Source of the DNA: Bacillota bacterium
Lineage (GTDB): Bacteria; Bacillota; Clostridia; Christensenellales; CAG-138
Direction of reading: 5' to 3'
Assembly (NCBI GenBank): GCA_023400985.1
Contig: JAEXEN010000019.1
Span: 1 to 64,000, forward strand
DNA length: 64,000 bases
Below the pieces are notes generated by a model, which was not told the DNA's origin, made no database searches, and saw nothing but the letters and a program-made list of their open reading frames with translations. The position numbers were made by a program, and so were the translations under genes. Positions 14,922 through 23,143 of this stretch are shown here, piece after piece (position 1 is the stretch's first letter; every line of letters begins with the position of its first letter).

Positions 14922-17411
14922 ATGGGGAGCGTATTTATCATATGCCGTATGTTTGCGTCGGCTTTTTCAGGCGACTTTTTTGCGGCGTCCGTCAGCCTCT
15001 TGGATGTCGAAAGACGCGACGCCAATATTGCGGAACTCGTCATCATAGGCGTGCTGGTCGTCCTTTTGATTTTGCTTGCCCGCTATATGCGCAATCTCGG
15101 TATGTCCAAAAAGGAGCTGGAGCGGTTCAATGAGCTGCGCAAGGCTTTTTTTGACGCCGAAGATACCGTTACCTATTTAAAAGATGAAAACATGCGGTTC
15201 GCGTTCGCAAACGCCGCCTTTGAAAAATTCTCCGGTCTGAGCGAGAAGGAGATCACGGGGAAGATTGGCGCTGAGGTGCTGCCCGCCGCGCTTAACGACG
15301 CCGCGAGGCAGATCGAGCTCGAGGCGGTCGAGGATATGCATATCCGCTTTGGCGATGTAAGCTTTGGAAAGCGCATCTTTAGGATTACCGCGTTTCCCGT
15401 AAGCATGGCCGGCGGCAAGGCGGGCGTGGGTGTATATATACGCGATATGACGCTCGAACAAAGCCATATGAAGCTCCAGCAGCACATACTCAAGCGCAAC
15501 GAGATATTGGTGGACGTGTTCAACGGGAGCTTCAAGTCAAAAGAGGAGCAGATTGACTACATACTCTTGCAGGCGCTGGAACTGACCGAAAGCAAACACG
15601 GCTGCATCGCTTTTTACGACGAAGAAAGCGGCGGCTTCACGCAAATCACGTTGACGCACTCCATCAACGCCGATTACGGCGAGAATCTCCCGGGGCCCGC
15701 CGTGCCTGATTTCCTCATCGATATTTTCATGGAAGCGGCCAACACGCAAAAGCCCGTGATCCAAAACGACTATCAGGCATATTTGAAAGCAAGGGGAAGG
15801 GTAAGTCCGTTTGCCCCCGCCCCCGCCCGCTTTTTGTGCGTCCCCGTTTGCATCGACGGCAAAGTGCCCGCCGCGGTGGGCCTCGGCGACCGCGACGACC
15901 CGTATTTCGGCAACTCGGCCTATGAGGCGACGCTTTTGATGAATACCGCGTGGAACGCGTTCGAGCGGCGCGAGGCGCAGCAGAGCCTGATCTTCGAACG
16001 CAACAAATACCTGGAAACCATCCTTTCCATCGGCGACGGCGTGATGGTGGTCAACAAAGAGGGCAGGATCGAGATGCTCAACACCGTGGCGGAAAGGCTT
16101 ACCGGCTGGCCGCTCGATCAGGCGAAAGGAAGGCTGTATACGGAGGTGTTCCGGCTCACCGATGATGAATATTCCTCGTCGTGCGATTTTATCGAGCGCG
16201 TACTCGAAAGCGATTCCGCACAAACTGTACAAAACGACGCTATACTGACCTCGCGTCTGGGTGACCTTTACTTTTTAGAGAACAGCGCAGCCCCCATCCG
16301 CGGCGAGTCGGGTTCGACTGTGGGCGCGGTGATCGTGTTTCGCGACGTCACGGAAAGGCGCGCACAGCGGGGCCGCATCGAATATTTGAGCATGCACGAC
16401 CCGCTTACGGGGCTTTATAACCGCCGCTATTTCGAGGAGCAGATCAACCGCTTCGACACGCCGGAAAACCTGCCGTTAAGCGTCATCATGGGCGACGTGA
16501 ACGACCTCAAGCTCACCAACGATATTTTTGGTCATTCCAGCGGCGACCTTTCCATCGTGCATTGCGCGCACGCCATCCAAAATGTGTGCCGCCCGGTCGA
16601 TATTGCGGCGCGCTGGGGCGGCGACGAGTTTGTTCTGATTTTGCCGCAGACGACCGCAGCGCAGGCGGAATTCGTATGCAGGCGTATCCATGAGGAAATG
16701 GCGTCGCGCCGCGTCGCTGCGATCCAATGCAGCATGTCGCTCGGCTTCGACGTAAAGTCAAACGCTGAGGAGGATATCTGGCGTATCCTCAACAACGCCG
16801 AGCAAAAGATGTACGCGGAAAAGACCACCAACCGCAGCCGCTTGCAATCGAGTACGCTCGACGCTTTCGTGCAGACGCTTTATGGCAATTCCCCGCGCGA
16901 ACAGGAGCATGCGGAACGGACCAGCGCCTATTGTGTGATGATCGGGCGTGTGATGGGCCTCCCTGAGGAAGATATCAAAAAGCTCAAGGACGTGGGCGCT
17001 ATGCACGACATCGGCAAGGTCGTGCTCGACGCAGACCTTTTGCGAAAGACCGGCGCCCTGACCGAATTCGAGGCCGATGAAATCAAAAAGCACCCGATCA
17101 TGGGGTATCGCATCCTCAATTCCTTCGACAGCACGCTCAACCTCGCGGAGGCCGTGCTCGCGCACCACGAGCGCTACGACGGAAGCGGTTACCCCAAAGG
17201 GCTCAAGGCTACGCAGGTACCGCTTATGGCGCGCATCATTTCCGTTGCGGAAAGCTATGAGCGCATCACCCGCGATTCGGCAGGCAAGCCCGCGCGCACG
17301 GCGGCTGAGGCGATCGATATCCTTACGGAAAACGCCGGCACGCAGTTCGACCCCTATGTGACGGAGATATTCGTCCGGCTCATGCGGGAAAAGGAGCTCC
17401 CCTTACCTTAA
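14922..17411 (+). CDS. PAS-GAF-PAS-GGDEF-HD-GYP cyclic-di-GMP enzyme
   Basis: 829 residues. One membrane helix (about 38-56), a PAS-like domain (70-180), a GAF-like region (195-350), a second PAS (360-480), GGDEF (490-650) and C-terminal HD-GYP (660-825). The cyclase motif is intact (RWGGDEF, about 563-569), as are the phosphodiesterase motifs (HDIGK about 694, HHERYDGSGYP about 746-756). One protein could therefore both make and degrade c-di-GMP, with sensory domains setting the balance. The start is weakly supported; MFASAF ten codons later is an alternative. Three chemoreceptors nearby fit a motility/lifestyle switch. Confidence 0.9.
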   Translation: MGSVFIICRMFASAFSGDFFAASVSLLDVERRDANIAELVIIGVLVVLLILLARYMRNLGMSKKELERFNELRKAFFDAEDTVTYLKDENMRFAFANAAFEKFSGLSEKEITGKIGAEVLPAALNDAARQIELEAVEDMHIRFGDVSFGKRIFRITAFPVSMAGGKAGVGVYIRDMTLEQSHMKLQQHILKRNEILVDVFNGSFKSKEEQIDYILLQALELTESKHGCIAFYDEESGGFTQITLTHSINADYGENLPGPAVPDFLIDIFMEAANTQKPVIQNDYQAYLKARGRVSPFAPAPARFLCVPVCIDGKVPAAVGLGDRDDPYFGNSAYEATLLMNTAWNAFERREAQQSLIFERNKYLETILSIGDGVMVVNKEGRIEMLNTVAERLTGWPLDQAKGRLYTEVFRLTDDEYSSSCDFIERVLESDSAQTVQNDAILTSRLGDLYFLENSAAPIRGESGSTVGAVIVFRDVTERRAQRGRIEYLSMHDPLTGLYNRRYFEEQINRFDTPENLPLSVIMGDVNDLKLTNDIFGHSSGDLSIVHCAHAIQNVCRPVDIAARWGGDEFVLILPQTTAAQAEFVCRRIHEEMASRRVAAIQCSMSLGFDVKSNAEEDIWRILNNAEQKMYAEKTTNRSRLQSSTLDAFVQTLYGNSPREQEHAERTSAYCVMIGRVMGLPEEDIKKLKDVGAMHDIGKVVLDADLLRKTGALTEFEADEIKKHPIMGYRILNSFDSTLNLAEAVLAHHERYDGSGYPKGLKATQVPLMARIISVAESYERITRDSAGKPARTAAEAIDILTENAGTQFDPYVTEIFVRLMREKELPLP

Positions 17412-17442
17412 GATATTGTGAAAGCACAAGGAGATATAGATC

Positions 17443-17724
17443 ATGAACGAAGAAGAAAAAAGGCTGTTGGAGCGGTTCCTCGATGAAGGGGGCCGCGTAA
17501 AGCAGTTCCCCTCCAAACAGACACCGCGCGACGCGGTGCTGAAGTATTTGGCGGAAAAGTTCGAGCCGGATACCGATTATAAAGAGCGCGAGGTGAACGC
17601 CATTTTGACGGAATGGCACACCTTCAGCGATTATTTCATCCTGCGCCGCTCGCTTGTGGAGGCAGGGTACCTTCACCGGCTTAAGGATGGGAGCCGGTAT
17701 TGGAAAGATCCAGAAAATTCATAA
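17443..17724 (+). CDS. DUF2087 domain protein
   Basis: 93 residues. DUF2087 pattern: RVKQFPSKQTPRDAVLKYLAEKFEPDTDYKEREVNAIL, then HTFSDYFILRRSLVEAGYLHRLKDGSRYW. This is a winged-helix-like fold often found attached to transcription regulators. It follows the GGDEF/HD-GYP gene by 31 bases with a strong AAGGAGATATAGATC site, so it may be its operon partner. Binding target unknown. Confidence 0.85.
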   Translation: MNEEEKRLLERFLDEGGRVKQFPSKQTPRDAVLKYLAEKFEPDTDYKEREVNAILTEWHTFSDYFILRRSLVEAGYLHRLKDGSRYWKDPENS

Positions 17725-17737
17725 AAGAATATATGCA

Positions 17738-17782
17738 AGGGCCCGTAAGCCGCGGCTTACAGGCCCTTTCGCATATCCATTT
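17738..17782. terminator. hairpin between convergent DUF2087 and gatB genes
   Basis: GGGC..GTAAGCC / GGCTTAC.GGCCC stem; only a short T run follows on either strand, so terminator strength is uncertain. Confidence 0.4.
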
Positions 17783-17785
17783 ATG

Positions 17786-19207
17786 CTATTTAAGCGCACT
17801 TTCCAGCATCTCCCGAAGCCGCGCGGGATCGGCCCTCCCCGCCGTGGACTTCATCACGAGTCCCATCACGACATGCAGCGCGTCCTCCTTGCCTGCGCGG
17901 TAATCGGCCGCGGCCTTGGGGCTTTTTTCAAGCGCGTCTTTTACATGCGCTTGGAGGGTTGCCTCATCTGCAAGCATGGTCAGCCCAAGCTCCTCCTCTA
18001 TCGCGGAGGGGTTGCCACCCGTTTCCCACATGCGCTTGAGCACGCGCTTGCCCGCGGTCATGCTCAGGGAACCGCCGCCGATGCGCTCGCAAAGCGCGGC
18101 AAACCGCTCTGCATGGATATGCGCGGCAAGGCTTTCCTCCTCAGAGCGAAGGCGGTTCAATTCGCCCGTGATGAGGATTGCCGCGATCTTCGGGTACGCC
18201 GTTTCTCTTACGACATTTTCAAAATATTCCGCGTCCTCACGCTTTAGCGTGAGCTGCGCGGCAAACTGCAAGCTAAGCCCGTAGCGCTCCATATAGCTGT
18301 GTTTTCGCACCTCCGGCAGCACGGGAAGCGCCGCGGCGATCTTTTCGATATCCGTGCGGCTCAGTTCGATCGCGCAAAGATCGGGGTCGGGAAAATAGCG
18401 GTAATCGTCCGCGTTTTCCTTGCGGCGCATGGTATGTGTTTTTCCCGTTGCCTGGTCAAAGCGGCGCGTCTCCTGCACGAGCGCCTCTCCTGCCTCGAGC
18501 GCTCTGATTTGGCGGGCGGCCTCGTATTCCGCCGCGCGGCGCACGGATTGGAAGGAGTTGAGGTTTTTGATCTCTGCGCGCGCGCCGAAAGTGCTTTCGC
18601 CCATGGGCCGCACGGAAAGGTTCACGTCGCAGCGCATGGAGCCTTCGTTCATCTTGCAGTCGGAAATGCCGGTATATAAAAGGATGGAGCGGAGCTTTTC
18701 CAAAAACACCGCTGCTTCCGCGGGGCTTCGTAGATCGGGCTCCGTCACGATCTCGATGAGCGGTACGCCGCAGCGATTGCAGTCGATCAGCGTGCCGTAT
18801 TCGGGGTCGTGCACGAGCTTGCCCGCGTCCTCCTCTAAATGGATGCGCGTGATGCGCACCGTTTTTTCACACGCATCGGTTTCAAGCGTCACCGAGCCAT
18901 TTGCGCAGATGGGCAAATCGTACTGCGATATCTGGTAGGCCTTAGGTAGATCGGGGTACACGTAGTTTTTGCGGTCGAGCTTGGAGTACGAGGCGATGGC
19001 GCAGTTCGTGGCAAGCCCCGCGCACACGGCGTATTCGACCGCGGTTTTATTGAGCACCGGCAGCGCTCCGGGCATGCCGGTGCACACGGGGCAGATATGC
19101 GTATTAGGCGGCGCGCCGAACGCCGTGGAGCAGGAGCAGAATATCTTCGTTTGTGTTTTCAGTTCCACATGGATCTCAAGGCCGATCACGGTTTCATACT
19201 GTTTCAT
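17786..19207 (-). CDS. gatB: Asp-tRNA(Asn)/Glu-tRNA(Gln) amidotransferase subunit B
   Basis: 473 residues, full length. It recognises the mischarged tRNA and activates the amino-acid side chain. GatB signature VIGLEIHVELKTQTKIFCSC at the N-terminus, EIVTEPDLRSPAEA in the middle, and a C-terminal YqeY-like tail domain. The start ATG at 19207 (MKQYETV) is 7 bases behind GGAGG. A TTG six codons upstream is in frame but overlaps gatA and puts the Shine-Dalgarno inside the gene. Last gene of the T-box-controlled operon, overlapping gatA by 14 bases. Confidence 0.96.
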   Translation of the reverse strand: MKQYETVIGLEIHVELKTQTKIFCSCSTAFGAPPNTHICPVCTGMPGALPVLNKTAVEYAVCAGLATNCAIASYSKLDRKNYVYPDLPKAYQISQYDLPICANGSVTLETDACEKTVRITRIHLEEDAGKLVHDPEYGTLIDCNRCGVPLIEIVTEPDLRSPAEAAVFLEKLRSILLYTGISDCKMNEGSMRCDVNLSVRPMGESTFGARAEIKNLNSFQSVRRAAEYEAARQIRALEAGEALVQETRRFDQATGKTHTMRRKENADDYRYFPDPDLCAIELSRTDIEKIAAALPVLPEVRKHSYMERYGLSLQFAAQLTLKREDAEYFENVVRETAYPKIAAILITGELNRLRSEEESLAAHIHAERFAALCERIGGGSLSMTAGKRVLKRMWETGGNPSAIEEELGLTMLADEATLQAHVKDALEKSPKAAADYRAGKEDALHVVMGLVMKSTAGRADPARLREMLESALK

Positions 19208-20681
19208 GGCAACCTCCGGTTTCAAAGGGCGCTTCGGTCATGTGACAGGCGCCGTAAGCTCGTTCATAGGCCGCGCCGAGCGCGAGGAGCGTTTTTTCAC
19301 CGAACGCCTTGCCGATGAGCTGCATCCCGACGGGCAGACCTTCCGCTTTGCCGCAGGGCATGGAAAGCGCCGGAAGCCCCGCGATGTTCACGGGCACGGT
19401 GCAGATGTCCCCGAGGTACATGGAAACGGGATCGCTCGTCTTTTCGCCTATTAAGTAGGCGCATGTCGGCGCGGTGGGGGTGAGCACCGCGTCAAACTCG
19501 GCAAAGACCCTGTCGAATGCGGCGGAAAGGATCGTACGCACTTGCAAAGACCTCTTGTAATATGCGTCGTAATACCCCGCAGAAAGCGCGAAAGTGCCTA
19601 AAAGTATGCGGCGCTTTACCTCCGCGCCGAAGCCCTCGCTTCGGGAACGCAGATACAGCTCCTCGAGCGTTTCGCAGTTTTTTGCGCGGCGGCCGTAGCG
19701 CACGCCGTCGAACCGCCCAAGGTTGGAGCTTGCCTCCGCGCTCGATAGGATGTAATACGCGGGCAGCGCGCAGGAAAGCTCGGGAAGGCCGATCTCCTCC
19801 ACATGCGCGCCGAGATCCTCAAAGCGATTGGCGGCGGCGAGCACACTTTCCCTCACGGTCTTCCCTACGCCCACGCCGAAAAGCTCTTTCGGGAGCGCAA
19901 GGCGCATACCCTTGACGTCGTGGCAAAGCGCCGCGGTAAAATCCGTTTCCTGCCCCGCTACGGATGTGGAGTCCTTCTCGTCGTGCGCACATAAGGTGTC
20001 GAGTACGAAGGCGCAGTCCTCCACGGTTTTGGTGAAGGGCCCTATCTGGTCGAGCGAAGACGCGAAGGCGATGAGCCCATAGCGCGAAACGCGCCCGTAG
20101 GTGGGTTTCATGCCGACCACGCCGCAAAATGCCGCAGGCTGGCGAATGGAACCGCCCGTATCGGAGCCGAGCGCGTAAGCGGCCTCGTCCGCGGCGACCG
20201 CCGCCGCTGAGCCGCCGGAGCTTCCACCCGGCACGCGATGTAGATCGCGCGGGTTTTTTGTAAGCTGAAACGCGGAATTTTCCGTACTCGAGCCCATGGC
20301 GAACTCGTCCATGTTGGTCTTGCCCAAAAACACCGCGCCCGCACCGGAAAGGAGCTTTACGGCCGTCGCGTCGTAGGGGGCGCGAAAATCCTCGAGCATT
20401 TTTGAAGCGCAGGTGGTGCGCCCGAAAGCGGTACATAGATTGTCCTTGAGAGCGGCGGGAACGCCCGCGAGCGCATTTAGAGGCTCGCCCGCTCCGCGCC
20501 GTTCGTCGATCTTCTTCGCCTGTTCCATCGCGCTTTCGGCGAATATAGAAAGGTACGCGCCGACTTCGGGCTCCACACTCTCCATGCGCCTGAGATAGCT
20601 TTGCGCCGCCTCGACGGCGCTGATCTCCTTTAGGGCGAGGCGCTTGCTCAGCTCTTTTACGCTCATGCGCGTGATGCTCAT
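19194..20681 (-). CDS. gatA: Asp-tRNA(Asn)/Glu-tRNA(Gln) amidotransferase subunit A
   Basis: 495 residues. Amidase-signature enzyme that releases ammonia from Gln or Asn for GatB. The Ser-cisSer-Lys triad is visible: Lys in GVPAALKDNLC, the PGGSSGGSAAAVAA loop, and the nucleophile region GSDTGGSIRQPA. Its ATG overlaps the stop of the upstream AspRS-GatC fusion (ATGA), so the transamidosome components are translated in register. Length and motifs are normal. Confidence 0.97.
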   Translation of the reverse strand: MSITRMSVKELSKRLALKEISAVEAAQSYLRRMESVEPEVGAYLSIFAESAMEQAKKIDERRGAGEPLNALAGVPAALKDNLCTAFGRTTCASKMLEDFRAPYDATAVKLLSGAGAVFLGKTNMDEFAMGSSTENSAFQLTKNPRDLHRVPGGSSGGSAAAVAADEAAYALGSDTGGSIRQPAAFCGVVGMKPTYGRVSRYGLIAFASSLDQIGPFTKTVEDCAFVLDTLCAHDEKDSTSVAGQETDFTAALCHDVKGMRLALPKELFGVGVGKTVRESVLAAANRFEDLGAHVEEIGLPELSCALPAYYILSSAEASSNLGRFDGVRYGRRAKNCETLEELYLRSRSEGFGAEVKRRILLGTFALSAGYYDAYYKRSLQVRTILSAAFDRVFAEFDAVLTPTAPTCAYLIGEKTSDPVSMYLGDICTVPVNIAGLPALSMPCGKAEGLPVGMQLIGKAFGEKTLLALGAAYERAYGACHMTEAPFETGGCHETV

Positions 20682-22768
20682 AGCGCTTCCTCCCGTTCGA
20701 TGGCGGCGGGCACCCGTATGTAACCCCCCTGGAGCTCCGGCGCGTTTTGCAAAAGCGGTGCGGGCGGAAAATCCACGGCCTTATCCTCGCGCAGCACGTT
20801 TTTTAAGGGGACCGCGTGCGCGGCGGGGACAACGCCCGAGGTATCGAAAGAATTCAATTGTGAGGCGAAGGCGAGTATGCCATTGAGCTCCTTTTGAAGC
20901 GCCGTCTTTTCCGTATCGTCGAGGGAGAGGGAGGCAAGCTGCGCCGTTCGTGCAATATCGAAGCCCTGCGCTACGGCTTTCCTTGCGCTTGGCGTGGCGG
21001 CGACGTCGCGGCGGGCGGAGATGGAGAGCTCCCTGAGCTGCGCGTCGTCCACAAAATCCGGTGCGTCCGTCAAAAGGCATCTGGCGTCCTTGGTTTTCGG
21101 GAAGGCCGTCACGTCGCGAAGCGATTCCGCTTTGCATAAAAGCATTACGAGCCGGTCGAGGCCGAAGGCGAAACCGCCGTGCGGCGGCGTGCCGTAGCGA
21201 AAAGCCCTCACAAAAAAGCCGAAGCGCTTTTCCGCCTCCTCGTCGGAGAAGCCGAGCGCCTTAAACATCATTTGCTGCACAACGCTCGAATGGATGCGCA
21301 TGCTGCCGCTGCCGAGTTCCACGCCGTTTAAAACCACGTCGTAGGCCTGCGCACGCACGCGTGCAGGATCGCTGAAAAGATAGGGGAGATCCTCCTCATA
21401 GGGCATGGTGAACGGGTGATGCATGGCGACAAAGCGCTTTTCCTCCTCGCTATATTCAAATTCCGGGAAATCGGTCACGAACAAAAACGCGAATTTATTT
21501 TTGTCGCGAAGGTCGAGCATATCTGCGATCTCGAGGCGAAGCCCTCCGAGCGTCCGGCGCACCGTGGGGAGCTTATCGGCGCAGAACAAAAGAAAGTCGC
21601 CGTTTCCCATGTCCGTGCGCGTTAAGATGGCATCCCACGCCTCTTCCTTCATAAACTTCCGGAGAATGGAGTTTACGCTGCCGTCCTCGCGCAGCATGAT
21701 CCACGCCATACCCTTTGCGCCGAAATGAAGCGCGCGCTCGGTGAGGAGCTCGATCTCCGTTTTGGTAAAGCGCGCGCCGCCTTTCACATTGAGCGCGCGC
21801 ACGGAGCCGCCCTGCCGCGTTACGCTTTCAAACACCGAAAAGCCGCTGCTTTTTGCGATGTCTGTCACGTCTACAATGGGCATTTCAAAGCGGATGTCGG
21901 GCTTGTCGCTGCCATAGAGATCCATGGCCTGATGCCATGTAAGGCGGGGGAACGGCTCTGTTATGTTTATATCCATGACGGTTTCCATGAGGTTCTTGAA
22001 CAGCTTTTCGAGTTGGACGAGTATATCCTCCTGCGTCACGAAGGAAAGCTCCATATCGAGCTGGGTGAATTCCGGCTGGCGGTCGGCGCGCAGGTCCTCG
22101 TCGCGAAAGCAGCGTGCCACCTGATAGTAGCGGTCGAGCCCACCCACCATCAAAAGCTGCTTAAAGATCTGCGGGCTTTGCGGGAGCGCGTAAAATTCGC
22201 CCGGATGCACGCGGCTCGGCACAAGGTAATCCCGCGCGCCCTCGGGCGTGCTCTTGGTGAGGATGGGCGTTTCCACGTCCACGAACCCCCCCTCGTCCAG
22301 GTAATCCCGCGCGGCCTTCACCACCTTATGCCGGAAGCGCAGCGCTTCCTGCATCTGCGTGCGCCGTAGATCCAAAAAGCGGTATTCCATGCGGAGGTCC
22401 TCGCGTATGCGCGAACCGTCCTCCAAAGAAAAGGGGAGAGGATCGGCCTCCGAAAGAATGTCAAACGCCTCCGCCCTCAGTTCGATCGCGCCGGTTTTGA
22501 GTTTTTCGTTGTAGGTTTCCTCGTCGCGAAGCTGCAAGATCCCCTCCGTGCGCACGACCGATTCAAGCCTTACGCTCTCCGCCGCCGTAAACGCGCTTTC
22601 ACTGAGCTTCGCCCGGCTGCATACCACCTGCAGTACCCCCGTGCAGTCCCGAATGTCCAAAAAGATCACGCCGCCCATGTCGCGTTTGTGGAAGACCCAT
22701 CCGCTCACGATAAACCGCTCTCCCACGCGGTCTTTTGTAATAAGCCCCCCGTGCTCCGTCCGGTACAT
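20678..22768 (-). CDS. aspS-gatC: aspartyl-tRNA synthetase fused to GatC
   Basis: 696 residues from the ATG at 22768 (MYRTEHGG) behind GGGAGGAAAATACT. The longer open frame runs back through the T-box leader and is excluded. Residues about 1-595 are a complete bacterial-type AspRS: anticodon-binding OB fold (SGWVFHKRDMGGVIFLDIRD), class II motifs (CFRDEDLRADRQPEFTQLD; GFAFGLDRLVMLL) and the GAD insertion. After LRELSI a linker leads to a full GatC (about 610-690: IARTAQLASLSLDDTEK, LPLKNVL-type VPLKNVLREDKA, NAPELQGGYIRVP). No stop or frameshift separates them. Covalent AspRS-GatC with gatA and gatB downstream implies a transamidosome making Asn-tRNA. Confidence 0.93.
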   Translation of the reverse strand: MYRTEHGGLITKDRVGERFIVSGWVFHKRDMGGVIFLDIRDCTGVLQVVCSRAKLSESAFTAAESVRLESVVRTEGILQLRDEETYNEKLKTGAIELRAEAFDILSEADPLPFSLEDGSRIREDLRMEYRFLDLRRTQMQEALRFRHKVVKAARDYLDEGGFVDVETPILTKSTPEGARDYLVPSRVHPGEFYALPQSPQIFKQLLMVGGLDRYYQVARCFRDEDLRADRQPEFTQLDMELSFVTQEDILVQLEKLFKNLMETVMDINITEPFPRLTWHQAMDLYGSDKPDIRFEMPIVDVTDIAKSSGFSVFESVTRQGGSVRALNVKGGARFTKTEIELLTERALHFGAKGMAWIMLREDGSVNSILRKFMKEEAWDAILTRTDMGNGDFLLFCADKLPTVRRTLGGLRLEIADMLDLRDKNKFAFLFVTDFPEFEYSEEEKRFVAMHHPFTMPYEEDLPYLFSDPARVRAQAYDVVLNGVELGSGSMRIHSSVVQQMMFKALGFSDEEAEKRFGFFVRAFRYGTPPHGGFAFGLDRLVMLLCKAESLRDVTAFPKTKDARCLLTDAPDFVDDAQLRELSISARRDVAATPSARKAVAQGFDIARTAQLASLSLDDTEKTALQKELNGILAFASQLNSFDTSGVVPAAHAVPLKNVLREDKAVDFPPAPLLQNAPELQGGYIRVPAAIEREEAL

Positions 22769-23101
22769 AGTATTTTCCTCCCTGAAAAATGAATAAATAA
22801 AAACAGCCTCGGTCCCTAATTTGGGACGCAAGGCTGCTGCCTTTCGCGGTGCCACCCAATGTAGCGTAAAAACGCTCACTCTTTGACGACGTGCGATGTT
22901 GCATCGCAGATCGCTTACGGCTATAACGCGCCGTGCGCGTCCGAGTCTACCGGCCTTGAAAAACAAGGCTTTCGGTCGGAGGCTCCGAGCTGTTCTTCCC
23001 CTGCGCCGCCGTACCGCGCTCTCACCTTACCGCGGCTCTCTTGGACTTTGCACGCAGGCTACTCGTCTCATCATCGCCTGAAAGAAAATACAAAATATAT
23101 T
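22769..23101 (-). promoter_or_regulatory. T-box riboswitch, Asn (AAC) specifier
   Basis: Minus-strand leader of the aspS-gatC/gatA/gatB operon. Stem I: AGTAG-CCTGCG pairs with CGCAGG-GGAAG followed by the specifier AAC at 22994-22992 and the usual purine A. This matches the layout of known T-boxes (GAAR-specifier-A). An AGAGAG..GGTGAGAG distal region is present. The antiterminator T-box GGGTGGCACCGCG is at 22857-22845; its bulge N is C, complementary to a G discriminator as in tRNA-Asn. The competing terminator (AGCCT..GTCCC / GGGAC..AGGCT then T5) is at 22839-22798. Uncharged tRNA-Asn should switch the operon on. Confidence 0.9.
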
Positions 23102-23107
23102 ATGCGT

Positions 23108-23136
23108 ATTATATGCGTGGAATTGCGCGTTGTCAA
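23108..23136 (-). promoter_or_regulatory. consensus promoter of the T-box operon
   Basis: Minus strand TTGACA (23136-23131), 17-base spacer, TATAAT (23113-23108). It begins only 7 bases after the stop of the upstream chemoreceptor gene. Confidence 0.9.
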
Positions 23137-23143
23137 CGATTTT

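Noticed and set aside
22769..22966. N-terminal extension of the AspRS frame
   Set aside because: It is the translated T-box leader; the real start has its own Shine-Dalgarno at 22768.
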